Below, piece after piece: positions 10,059 through 19,324 of a stretch of 64,000 nucleotides of DNA; position 1 is the stretch's first letter; each line of letters opens with the position of its first letter. Made by a program: the position numbers and the translations under genes. The notes beneath the pieces were generated by a model, which saw nothing but the letters and a program-made list of their open reading frames with translations, made no database searches and was not told the DNA's origin. This stretch comes from Azolla caroliniana (lineage: Eukaryota; Polypodiophyta). Location: NCBI GenBank assembly GCA_043228905.1, contig JBHGNT010000006.1, positions 13,330,001 through 13,394,000 on the forward strand, written 5' to 3'.

Positions 10059-10823
10059 ATGAGGGGGTCGGATCTTGCAAAGGCCATGGCTTCGGCCGTG
10101 GACCGGATAGTGAGCGCGCGCGAGGGCACCGGCGTCCTTGACAGGGCTATTGAGGCGATCGTCGGTACGATCGGCCGGTTCAGTGGAAAGGATGCCACGA
10201 GTTATTTGGCGTCCTACCGGGTGGAGATGCTGATGAGGGGTATTCCGGAAGAGAGGCGTCTTGCCGGATTCCCTCGAGTGGCGATGCCGGGCATCCATGC
10301 GGAGGTGCTCGAGGTCCGGGCGGAGAGCCGGACCTGGGAGGAGTTCGAAGGACGGCTCCTGGAGAAATACGGGCTGGATGATGCACTTCGACTTTCGAAG
10401 CGGGGCTTCATGGAGTGGGTGGAGTCCCCCAACAAAGGAAGAAATGCGTCGGTACTCCTCCGGGAGTTTGAGGAACGCTTTGCGCGCCTTTCGGCACTCG
10501 ATCGGACCGTTCTGGACACAAGTCGTGTCCTACTGTTTGTCAAATCGGTTGACGCATGGGATCGGGAGCAAGTGGGCTCCTTACTGGAAACCGAAGACGG
10601 GCTGACGGCCGACTGGGCCGCGGTAAAAAGAGTCTGCGGCCGTTTTGCAAACGGTGGGAGTGGGCTGATACAGGGGCGACCGGGGCGGGTCCTGTCGCAG
10701 CAAGGAAGCTCGAACCGATACCGTAGGCACGAAGGGAAGAAACCCGGGAGTGGCACGAAACCGGTTCGGCTTCGACCGGCGTGGTCGGAGGCTCGTCCGG
10801 GGGAACAACTTTGGAGGAGTTGA
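10059..10823 (+). CDS. Gag of element B, N-terminal part
   Basis: The 254-codon frame starts at ATG 10059, shortly after the primer-binding site, and ends at TGA 10821-10823. The central region (AGFPRVAMPGIHAEVLEV, then TWEEFEGRLLEKYG and LLREFEERFARL) has the helical pattern of Ty3 capsid proteins. The C-terminus is basic (R/K/G-rich). The expected knuckle lies downstream in another frame, so either a frameshift mutation separated them or the element uses recoding. It is non-functional as a full Gag if mutated. Confidence 0.7.
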   Translation: MRGSDLAKAMASAVDRIVSAREGTGVLDRAIEAIVGTIGRFSGKDATSYLASYRVEMLMRGIPEERRLAGFPRVAMPGIHAEVLEVRAESRTWEEFEGRLLEKYGLDDALRLSKRGFMEWVESPNKGRNASVLLREFEERFARLSALDRTVLDTSRVLLFVKSVDAWDREQVGSLLETEDGLTADWAAVKRVCGRFANGGSGLIQGRPGRVLSQQGSSNRYRRHEGKKPGSGTKPVRLRPAWSEARPGEQLWRS

Positions 10824-12211
10824 CACGAGCGGTAAAGGATCTCCAGATCGCCTAGGCTCGGAGGGAAGGCGGCGAACAGGCTCGTGACCGACGGCCTCCA
10901 GCAGGAAATAGGTGCATGTGGTGCGACGACGTCGGCCACATCCAAAAAGACAGCAGGGACTTTGTGGAGGCTTTGAGAAGGTCGGGACTTTGCGGAGGCT
11001 TTGAGAAGCCGGGTAGTGTACCTGTGGGAAGGTCGGGTGCACGCCAGCGATACCCGGCGGGCCCTGAACCGAAACGATGGCGAGGAGGAATGAAAAGGCT
11101 GATGGAAGAGGCGGCGGCCCGACACGCGGAGACCGTCCACTACTCCGCGTCAGCCGGTATTCGGGTCGGAGGCAGCGAGGCCCGGAAGGAGAGCAAAGCC
11201 GGGTTCTGGCCGACGATGCTGGAAGGCCTCGCCGGTGCCCGACTAAGGAAAGACGAGGCGGACCGCGCGGAGAAGCGGGTCCAGGAGGTAACCGGGTGGA
11301 GTGACCCGGTCGAAGAAAAGACGGGTTTCGTGGAAGCAGCTTGCCAGAACTACGAGGCTCTGGTTGAAGACAAACGGGTAGGTAAAACCGGAAGGGTCGG
11401 ACCCTCACAGAGATACGAAACCCGATTCGGGCCGAAACGGAACGAGGCCGGTGAGACCAGTGCCTAGGATAACCACAAGAAGGGCGGATACCGTTTGGGC
11501 ACGGAGATCGAAAGGACCACGGACCTACGAAAGGTTCTGGAAGAACGAATCCTCGACAGCAAGGTGGAACTGTCATTGTGGGAGGTGCTCGGAATCGCCA
11601 AGAAGGAGTTCCACGACTCCATCGTAGACTTGGTGAAGAGGAAGAGGCTGTCGACGGAGGCAAAACCAGAAAGGCCGGTGGAAGTGCGGACGACGCACAT
11701 AGAGGACATGGTGCTGGAAGACGAGTGGGCGCAGAGCCACTATTCGAGGCCACACTGGGCCCGAGCGACCACGGAAACCCCGGTGAAGATCGGAGATGTT
11801 CAGGAACCGGTGGTGGCGCTGGTGGATCACGGTTCGGAAATAAACCTGATGTCCATGGACTTCTACAAGAAGGGGAAATGGCCGATCAACACCAAGCACG
11901 GGTGGAAGATACGGGCGGCAACGCGCGCCACCGAGGAACTACACGGGGCTTGCCCAAACGTGCGAGTCAAGATCGGCGACGTCGAGATAGACCAACACTT
12001 CTTTGTGCAGGAGACGTCCTCGCACTCGGTCATACTGGGAGAACTGTACATTACGGCAGTGCGGATGGAGACCAAGGTGCTGGACAACAGGTCGGCTTAC
12101 ACGAGGGTCAAGAGTCAGGACGGGCGTCATTCGGTCCAGTTCCTGACAGTGCGACCGAACCACGAGCGAAACCGCGAGTCCCTCGGTGGCGAGAACCGAG
12201 AGGATTTTTAG
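10824..12211 (+). pseudogene. Knuckle, linker and protease region of element B
   Basis: In a frame different from gag and from pol, 10916 onward encodes a degenerate zinc knuckle CMWCDDVGHIQKDSRDF (CX2CX4H, last ligand Asp). A charged linker of ~180 residues, a TAG at 11465-11467 and the retropepsin follow. The protease active site reads VALVDHGSEINLMS near 11815-11855, with DHG where DSG or DTG is usual, and SHSVILGELYI near 12030 marks its end. The frame closes at 12209-12211. The two stops and the His at the active site suggest an inactive copy. Confidence 0.7.
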
Positions 12212-15200
12212 AGAGGGCTGTCGAGGCGTGGGGCCGCGATAGTCCGGACACTCCGGGAGAGGCAAAACCGAAGAAACCTTGTACTATAAGTAGGAAATTT
12301 TGGTTCTCCGACAACGGAGGGTGTACGATAGTCGGCGTCGTTGGACGAGAAAAGACAAGGGCGGAAGAGCGACTTCGGGCGTGCGGAGTTCTCGGGCCCA
12401 GCGAGGAAATCAACGGAGCCGTGGAGGCGGTCTCCTTCGACGATACCTTGGGAATACTACGAGAGGTGGTCGGAGAGGGCCTTAAAAAGGACCGGACGAT
12501 ATCGGTTTGTTCAGAAGAGATGTACGAAGTCATCGCGGACTTCACTCGGGGGCTCGAGTCGGATCGGACGGCCCGGGTTAACATGAAGTACAAGACTGTG
12601 GACCGGAAGGTAAGGCCGGTCGCGGCACCCTTACCGGAGGGCAGCGAGTTGCGAATCAAGGGGGTCGCATCGGACCCTAGTTTACGAGATCCGGCCTGCA
12701 TAGGACACACCTTCACCGATAGAACGCTACGGGAGCTCAAAGTCGGTGGGGTCGGGTTCCTACTGCCGGCGGAAGAAGACCGGTTTCAGAGAATGCTCGG
12801 AAGACACGGGAAAGCCTTCGCATTCTCACTGGAAGAGATCGGGTGCGTAGACCCGACAATCGTGAAGCTGATGGTGATATTCACGGTACCGCATGTGCCG
12901 TGGAATCTCAAACCAATTCCGGTACCGAGAGCTCACATCCTGGAGTTGATGGAGCTATTGAGGCAGAAAGTCGATATGGGCATCCTTGAACTGTCGAGTG
13001 CCCCGTACTCGAACCGGTGGTTTACCGTACCGAAGAAGAACGGGACGTTGCGCTTCATTCAAGACCTGCAACCGGTCAACAGAGTGACCATTCGGAACGC
13101 AGGAATCGGACCAACGATAGACGAGTTCGCGGAGGCCTTCGCCGGAAGGTCGATCTACTCAGTCGGTGATCTGTACTCGAGGTACGATCAGTTCCAACTA
13201 GCCGTAGAGAGCAGAGACATTACGACGATGCAGACTCCTCTCGGCCTAGTGCGGATGTGTACCTTGCCACAAGGAGGGACGAACTCGGTGGCCCACATGG
13301 TGAATGCGATGAACAAGGTGCTGAGGGATTGTATCCCGGACATCACCATGCCATTCTTGGACGACATCCCGATCAAGGGATGTCCGGTGGAGAAAAAGGA
13401 CGAAATGATCGGACCGGACGGATGCCGGATATTCGTGGCGACACACATTGACGACTGCGAGAGGGTGCTGCAGAGGCTAGAGGACGCGAGGCTCACCTTC
13501 TCCAGGGAGAAATCGGCCTTTGGGCAATCAGAGATCATGGTCGTTGGACATCTATGCGGACCGTATGGCCGGAAATCGTCTCCGGCTAAGGTGGAAGCCA
13601 TCTCCGCAATGAAGCCCGACTGTAACTCGGTCACGGAGGTACGAAGGTTCTTGGGAGCATGCGCGTTCTACCACATATGGATCCCGCATTACGCCCACGT
13701 TGCCGAGCCGCTATACGGGTTGCTGAAAAAGGGGCGAAAATTCGAGTGGCGAGACAAGCATACAGAGTCGGTCCGAAAGATGAAGGAGGCTCTTGCTGCA
13801 GCTCCGGCGCTCCGGAAGGCTGTCTACAAGAAAGGCACTCCCATCTACATAATGGTAGATACCAGTCCGACCGGGATCGGATGGGTCGTCAACCAAGGAG
13901 ATGAGGATGGCATTCGGTTCCCAATCCGGTTCGGCGCGAAGGTCCTCAGCGAGCGACAACGAGGATACGCCCAGGTTAAACGTGAACTCTGGGGTATCGT
14001 TTCGGCGGTAAAGGCCGATAAAGACTATCTGATCGGGACAGAGGTGATTATCGAGACGGACTGCCTGTCGATTCTCGGCATGGTTTCCGGATGCGCAACC
14101 CCGGACCTGGCAATGCTCAGGTGGATAGCGTACATCAAGTCCCTGGATCCGGAAATACGACACATTTCCGGGAAAGACAATGCCATGGCCGACATGCTTT
14201 CGAGGGCGCGATTCGACGACGAGGGCGGCATGGTTTCGGAGGACGAGGAAGTCGGCGTGGACTTCTTCGAGGCGACTTACGTAACAACCGAGGGGGGGAG
14301 CACTCCGGCGCTTAACGATTTTAACGAGAGCAAGTACGACGGGGAGTGGCTGCAGATTGGGGGATACTTAAGGACGATGACGCCGGACACGTCATGGACA
14401 AAGGACGAGGCCAATCGGATCCGGAAGAAAGCGTACCGATTCTTTCTCCGGGACAGATACTTGTGGAAACACCCGAAGAAGAGAAACGACATCCCGCTCC
14501 GAGTAATGGCGATGGAGGAGGAACAGGAGGAGTTGTTGAAGGCCTACCACGACAGCCCCTGGGCTGGACACCGTGGGACGTGGGCCACGTTCGAAAAACT
14601 GAAGGGGAAGTACTGGTGGCCGGGACTGTACCGGGACGTGCATCGGTTCGTGACAACTTGTGAGAGCTGTCAGATACACTCCATAGTCCGACATCGGGAC
14701 GAGCTTCACCCTACATACCCTCCGGCCATCCACTTCAAATGGATGGTAGATTTGGTGACGATGCCGATGGGCATAGGGCAGAAGCGATATCTGGTGCTGG
14801 CCCGGGAGGACCTGACAAACCAGGTGGAAGGCCGAGCCCTGCAGAACAAAACGATCGCGGCCGTGTGTCGGTTCCTGATTGAGGACGTGATATGCCGGTA
14901 CGGGTGCGTCGTGAAGATCGTGGCTGACCGCAGGGAGTTGGACGCCGAAGAGGCCGAGGAGCTGTTCGACCGGTTAGGGGTCAAGCTCTCGCTCACCACC
15001 GCGTACAATCCGGAGGCAAATGAGAAGGTGGAGCGCGGACACGGACTGATCGTCAAAGCGCTAGTCCGGGCGTGCGGAGGCCAGGTCGGGAACTGGCCAC
15101 GACTGTTACCTTATGCCTTGTGGGCGGACCGGACAACGCACAGTTCGGTAACCGGGTTCATGCCGTTAGAGCTCATGTTCGGACAGAAGCCGATCATGCC

Positions 15201-15546
15201 GATGGAACGGACGATCTCCTCTTGGGAGACAGTGGACTCGAGAGACGAGATGAGCCGGGAAGAACTGCTAGCGGCGTGTATACGACAGCTCGAGCGGAGG
15301 CTAGAGGACGTGGAACGAGCGGCGGAGAGACTTCGGACGGCGAGGATGAGGAATCAAGCCCGGTTCGACCGAACGCACCGGCTCCGACCAAAGAAAATCG
15401 AGGAAGGCGACTGGGTGCTAGTCTACGACAGCAGCCTCGACAACCAGCACCGGGCAACACGGAAGTTTGCAAAGCGGTGGTTCGGGCCTTACGAGGTAAC
15501 GAGCGCCAATGACAACGGGACGGTACGAGGATGGCGATACCGGTAG
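12212..15546 (+). CDS. Pol of element B: RT, RNase H, integrase
   Basis: This is an uninterrupted frame of over 1,100 codons. A linker with KYKTVDRKVRPVAAPLP (~12590) precedes RT. RT shows WFTVPKKNGTLRFIQDLQ, motif A YSVGDLYSRYDQFQL and a catalytic box PFLDDIPIKG (~13354), where most plant Ty3 elements have YLDD. RNase H carries YIMVDTSPTGIGW. Integrase has the HHCC finger (HDSPWAGH...CESC, ~14547-14680), Asp in MVDLV (~14745), a second site ADRREL instead of the usual DxGxEF, Glu in EKVERGH, and a GPYEV end. A frameshift near 15520 moves the conserved tail (IPVAGKQIKAFKKHHDGEPD) to another frame. Confidence 0.85.
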
Positions 15547-15738
15547 CAGGGAAGCAGATCAAAGCGTTCAAGAAGCACCACGACGGCGAACCGGATCTAA
15601 GAGGCCTGGACAGCGACGACGAACAGTCCGAAACGGAGGACGAACCGATGGACGAGGAACCGGAACCCGGACCGGTTTTCTCCAACCAGAACCCAAATTT
15701 GGCGCATACCGGTGGATGCGCGGTTAGGTGGGGGCGGA
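15531..15738 (+). pseudogene. Displaced C-terminal tail of B pol, and purine tract
   Basis: From 15531 another frame encodes IPVAGKQIKAFKKHHDGEPD and an acidic D/E-rich end. This reads as the natural continuation of pol after GPYEV, displaced by a small indel. The last bases before the LTR (15726-15738, AGGTGGGGGCGGA) are purine-rich and are the likely plus-strand primer. Confidence 0.6.
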
Positions 15739-16371
15739 TATCGTGAAGAAAACCATCCCTTAGCGCAATCGGTGCATAGCGCGTGTGAACCGGCTCTTCA
15801 CGCATGCGCGCCCTTTAATGTATATAATAGAGAATTAGGTACAAAGATATATCCTAGGTAGTTAGATTCGGTAGGTAGGAAGTTAATGAGGGAAACGACT
15901 CCCTTCTGGAAGCTATAAAAGAGAGGGAGACGCGGGGGAGAAGGGATCAGGCATTGAGGAGGACGAAGTGCTGTTGGACCGAAACCGAATGCTTCTCCTC
16001 TGTTCGTTCTCCATTGCTCTTCTTTGTAGGTTTTTGGGAGGCCCGCGCTACTTCGAGGAACGCCCGTGTGCTTTCGGCAGCACCTCCATCCTATCCCCTT
16101 TTCGTGCGCAGACGAACAGGCATCGGCATCTATTCGGTTGTAACCGCTCGCGTGCTCTGTTGTTTATTTGTCATTCGTTAATATACAAACATTTGTGTCT
16201 CTCTGTCTCTGTGTCCATTCGTGTCTTCTGCGTTGAAGGGCCGTGCCCCTGTGTTTCTTTGCTCATACGTAACCGGGCGTCTTTCTCTTTCCCCTTCTAT
16301 CACCTGCTCTTCGGTTCAAGACCCCGGTGGTTCCGGCTCGTTTCTCCACGCACGCGCGTAGTAACGCAACA
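15739..16371 (+). repeat. 3' LTR of element B
   Basis: This 633-bp LTR begins TATCGTGAAG (TG mutated to TA) and ends CGCAACA. It has the same length as the 5' LTR, with about 26 substitutions. The 4-bp target duplicate ACGC follows at 16372-16375. Confidence 0.92.
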
Positions 16372-16375
16372 ACGC

Positions 16376-18329
16376 GGGTCGCGTAATTGGGGTTCATGTG
16401 GTAGCGGCGCTGTTGGACGAGTTTTGCGTCAGTTGCTAAATTGATCTTATGCTGATAGAACTTGGGATCTAACCCCTTCATGTCCTCGTGAGCCCAAGCG
16501 AACACATCTTTATATTCCGTGAGTAGTGCGATCATCGTGACTCTCTGGTCCGACCTTAATTCCTTTGCGATGGAGAGGAACCGGGGCTCCGATTCCGTAC
16601 CCACATTTACTTCTTCGAGGGCGGAAGCGGTGACTCGTCGTGAAATCTCCATTTCCATTTCGAACGCCGCTCGTGCTCTACTGAGTTCCAATATGGACTC
16701 TGGGTTTGGTTCGTAAGGCTCGTCGTGGGGAATAGTGGCCGTGGCATATTCTGCCGTGGTTGCGATGACATCTATTTCGAACAACGGAATAATCTGAGGG
16801 TGTTCGTCGAGGTATGCCTCCAATTCTACATCCTCTACCCCGACCAACATATTTATGTCCTCCGCCGTAATCATATTGACAGCGGGCCCCTTTCCCTTGC
16901 GTGCTGGGCATTGGGTGGCATAATGTCCGGGTTGTTGACAAATAAAACAATGGATGCTTGATTCACCCTTCTCCGCTCCAGGTGGTGTGTGCCACTCCCC
17001 TGGTACTACTTGCTCTTTGCGGTCCGACCTCGTTTGTCGGAACGCACGCGGTGGCTGCTGTTGGTCCCGTCGTTGTTCCTGGTGCCGCTCATCCCCCAAG
17101 CCTTCATCGTAACGCCCGTGATCCCTATATTGCTATGGCTTACCCCGATAGCCATTGAAGCCGCCCTGTTTGTTTGTCGGCCGTTGATTCTTGTAGCGCT
17201 GACCCCCTTTGGCGTAACTCGGATGTCCACGATATTCCTCGTCCTCTGGGTCATCCTCCTCGGAATCGTTGTGGTTCCGGCGATTCCGGTTGTACCGGTC
17301 CTCCCTCGGGTTGCGATGCTTATACCAGGGTCGGTCTTCTTGCCTCCTTTGTTCAACCCGGTGCGGTTGACGTTGTGTGTCCATGTTGCGGACTGTGGGA
17401 GTGGCTCTGTTTAACATATTGTGCTCGCAATGGGCGACTGTGTGAGCCTTCGAGTGGCAGATTGGGCAGTGGATTCACATATTGCACTCCACTGCGGAAT
17501 GCCCCGAGTTCAAGTAAATCGTGCACTGGATTGCTTGACGAAACTGGCGTTCCTCGTCCTGAGGTAACGCTTGTCGTAAGGAGGACATAGAAAACCTTTC
17601 CTCCTCGTCATCCAACTCGAGCTATAACGCTCGTTCAATTACCATATCCACCGTTTCCCCTTTCACGCTATTGTTGTTGAGCGTTGCTCGGATGCGCCGG
17701 TGTGAAGCTGACAGAAATGTTTCCCGAGCCTCGTCCTCCGCGGGGCTTAGTTCCAGTTTCCGTCGTAAATTTTGGAAACGTAAGCTAAAGTCCACTATCG
17801 TCTTGGTCGGTAGTTGCTTAATTGTATAAAACTGCCCGAGAATCTCGCGTTGTGGAACCCTCCGATGGAAGAATCGCAAGAAAGCGGACTGCAGCTGATC
17901 GAAGGTTGTTATGGTTGGTAAATCCATCTGTGAATGCCAAAACGCCGCACGCCCATCTAATGTTAATCCGAACTCCGTCATTTTCGACTGGTGTGCCACT
18001 GTCTCGGAGAGATTCTACGCCATGTGGTTCGCATTCCAGACATTCAGGAACATGCGAATATGAGTTGCGGCGTCGGTTTCGCCGTTAAAGTGGGGGTAGG
18101 CAAAGGCCATAGTGGGAGCTATGGCGGGTCGGGAAAGACCACAGAGTGGCTGTGGTGAGCGTGGTCCCCACGTCTCGTCGAGGTATTTGGGGAGCGAAGA
18201 ATCCTCTTTGCACTCACGGCAGGTAGTACTGGGTCGCTGAGGCGTGGCTTTTGCCGTGCGCGTTCTTCTGCCTGGCGTGTGACGGACCTTGTTATTGGCC
18301 GGTCTTGTCGTGTTGGTTCTCTGGGTCAT
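16376..18329 (-). pseudogene. Gag and gag-pol linker of element C (no protease)
   Basis: On the minus strand one frame runs from about ATG 18329 to the B insertion, interrupted by about four stops. Gag has a capsid-like core (FGLTLDGRAAFWHSQM, LRFFHRRVPQREILGQFYTI), weak knuckles near 17430-17530, a basic N/R/D-rich linker, and a good CCHC knuckle CFICQQPGHYATQC at about 16905-16946. The frame then goes straight into the acidic linker (EAYLDEHPQIIPLFEIDV) that follows the protease in D. The whole protease is absent without a frame change. The RT start (YHMNPNYATRV) ends at B. Confidence 0.8.
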
Positions 18330-18375
18330 CTGCGGCTAAACATCCATTCGTTGTTGCTCATCTGTGAGAAAACAC

Positions 18376-18393
18376 AGATCACCAAGCGTGCCA
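18376..18393 (-). promoter_or_regulatory. Primer-binding site of element C
   Basis: On the minus strand TGGCACGCTTGGTGATCT begins 4 nt after the 5' LTR end. It differs from the site of A and D although the coding regions are related. The first 9 bases are the complement of GCGTGCCAA, which recurs at the other internal edge next to the 3' LTR. I cannot name the primer tRNA. Confidence 0.6.
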
Positions 18394-18397
18394 AAAG

Positions 18398-18812
18398 TGT
18401 TGCCATTTAGGAACACGGTCCGTGGTCAGTCCTTCGACCTAGACCTCAAAGTGGGCGTGGAACAACGAACAGGTGTTTAAGCGTAATGCGTAAGGGAAGA
18501 ACCCTTGTAACCTATCAGCATATAAGGGGACACGGCTACAACCGAATCCCTATCAGGGGTTACACTTACATACTCAACGCTTAGGTATTTAAGACAAACA
18601 CAGAAAATCAGAGAAGATAGAATTCTATTATCAGGCGTTTCTTTACATTCCCAAAATTACACGCACCTCCATCAGAGGTTTTCTGCCCTTTATATATGCA
18701 GGGTCTATTTAGCCGTTCATGCTTCCTGCGTGAACCGTTACATGCGTTATGCTCTTATATAATTTCTTATTCCTACGCTTTTGTCCGTCGGTTACTATTC
18801 CGGCGGACAACA
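18398..18812 (-). repeat. 5' LTR of element C
   Basis: This 415-bp LTR is bounded by TGTTGCC and GGCGGACAACA in plus orientation. It is followed by the target duplicate CAATG (18813-18817). It matches 4803-5241 except for a ~24-bp indel and scattered substitutions. Confidence 0.9.
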
Positions 18813-19034
18813 CAATGGATGGACACAAAAGACAAGGCTTACCGGGCACTAAAAGTACTATTGTCACAAGCGCCGGTGGTGCAACCTCCGGATTGGTCTA
18901 AAGAGTTTCATGTGTTCGTTGGCGCGTCCGGCATCGCAATCGGGAGCGTGCTTATGCAACTTACAGAACCGAAGTGGTACCGGCCAGTGTATTATGCCAA
19001 CCGAAAGCTGTCCCAAGCAGAACGTAATTATCCC
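18813..19034 (+). pseudogene. RNase H fragment of element A
   Basis: The frame interrupted at 4802 resumes as DTKDKAYRALKVLLSQAPVV and PKWYRPVYYANRKLSQAERNY. This is the start of the Ty3 RNase H domain, with FHVFVGASG where FVDASD is expected (first catalytic Asp changed to Gly). At about 19034 it breaks off into the middle of an LTR, which marks a deletion of everything between. Confidence 0.8.
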
Positions 19035-19324
19035 AAGCACCGTTTTCTACTCAGCACCGGTGACCTATATAAAGGCCCGGTTACAATGTAAAACTTTGAC
19101 GGATAATTAATAGAGCTTCTTGTTTTATCTTTAAGTGATGATTATTGTTCTGTGCTAATTGTTCTATCATACGCATGTATCAAGTCTAATGCCATATTGC
19201 TAAGTAACCAATTAAAGTTTGATTAATCGTTGAGTCTTAAGTTATCTCACCGTAGCACCCCTTTGGTGAAGTGTCTTCCGTAGACACCCTGTGTTAGGCC
19301 ATTGTCCGGCCCTAAGGAATAACA
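19035..19324 (+). repeat. 3' LTR remnant of element A
   Basis: It matches 790-1070 (TATATAAAGGC region to the AATAACA end). The beginning of the LTR was lost in the internal deletion. Its terminus at 19324 abuts copia integrase sequence, which fixes the 3' boundary of element A. Confidence 0.82.

Larger units (their letters stand above)
9382..16371 (+). mobile_element. Ty3 element B, complete, distinct lineage
   Basis: A 6,990-bp plus-strand element with two 633-bp LTRs, flanked by ACGC (9378-9381 and 16372-16375). Taking it out with one ACGC restores an uninterrupted RT frame in element C, which confirms both ends. Internal order is primer-binding site, gag, knuckle plus protease region, pol (RT, RNase H, integrase), purine tract. 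Gag, knuckle/protease and pol lie in three different frames. Its RT, protease and integrase signatures differ from every other element here. Confidence 0.93.
4803..18812 (-). mobile_element. Ty3 element C with a 3' ORF, itself split by element B
   Basis: LTRs at 4803-5241 and 18398-18812 are flanked by the direct repeat CAATG (4798-4802 and 18813-18817). Internal order on the minus strand is primer-binding site, gag with a CCHC knuckle, an acidic linker directly after the knuckle with no protease, RT (split by B), a remnant of integrase C-terminus, then a long 3' ORF. Protease, RNase H and most of integrase are deleted. Excluding B the element is about 7.0 kb. It probably needed proteins from a relative to move, if the deletions predate insertion. 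Confidence 0.9.
717..19324 (+). mobile_element. Ty3 element A, decayed and deleted, host of element C
   Basis: This plus-strand Ty3-type retrotransposon shares LTR and gag-pol with D and H. Parts in order are a 5'-truncated LTR (717-1070), primer-binding site, gag, protease, RT to 4802, element C (4803-18812), RNase H (18813-19034), and the second part of a 3' LTR (to 19324). A deletion removed the rest of RNase H, integrase, any 3' ORF and the first part of the 3' LTR. Removing C and one CAATG copy restores a continuous RNase H frame. The right end lies inside copia element G. The left end is truncated, so no target duplication of A can be seen. Confidence 0.85.

Noticed and set aside
10214-11753. 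Two long minus-strand frames (308 and 390 codons) inside element B
   Set aside because: They are antisense to gag and protease in GC-rich DNA. Proline/serine/arginine-rich nonsense composition, no homology to the other copies.
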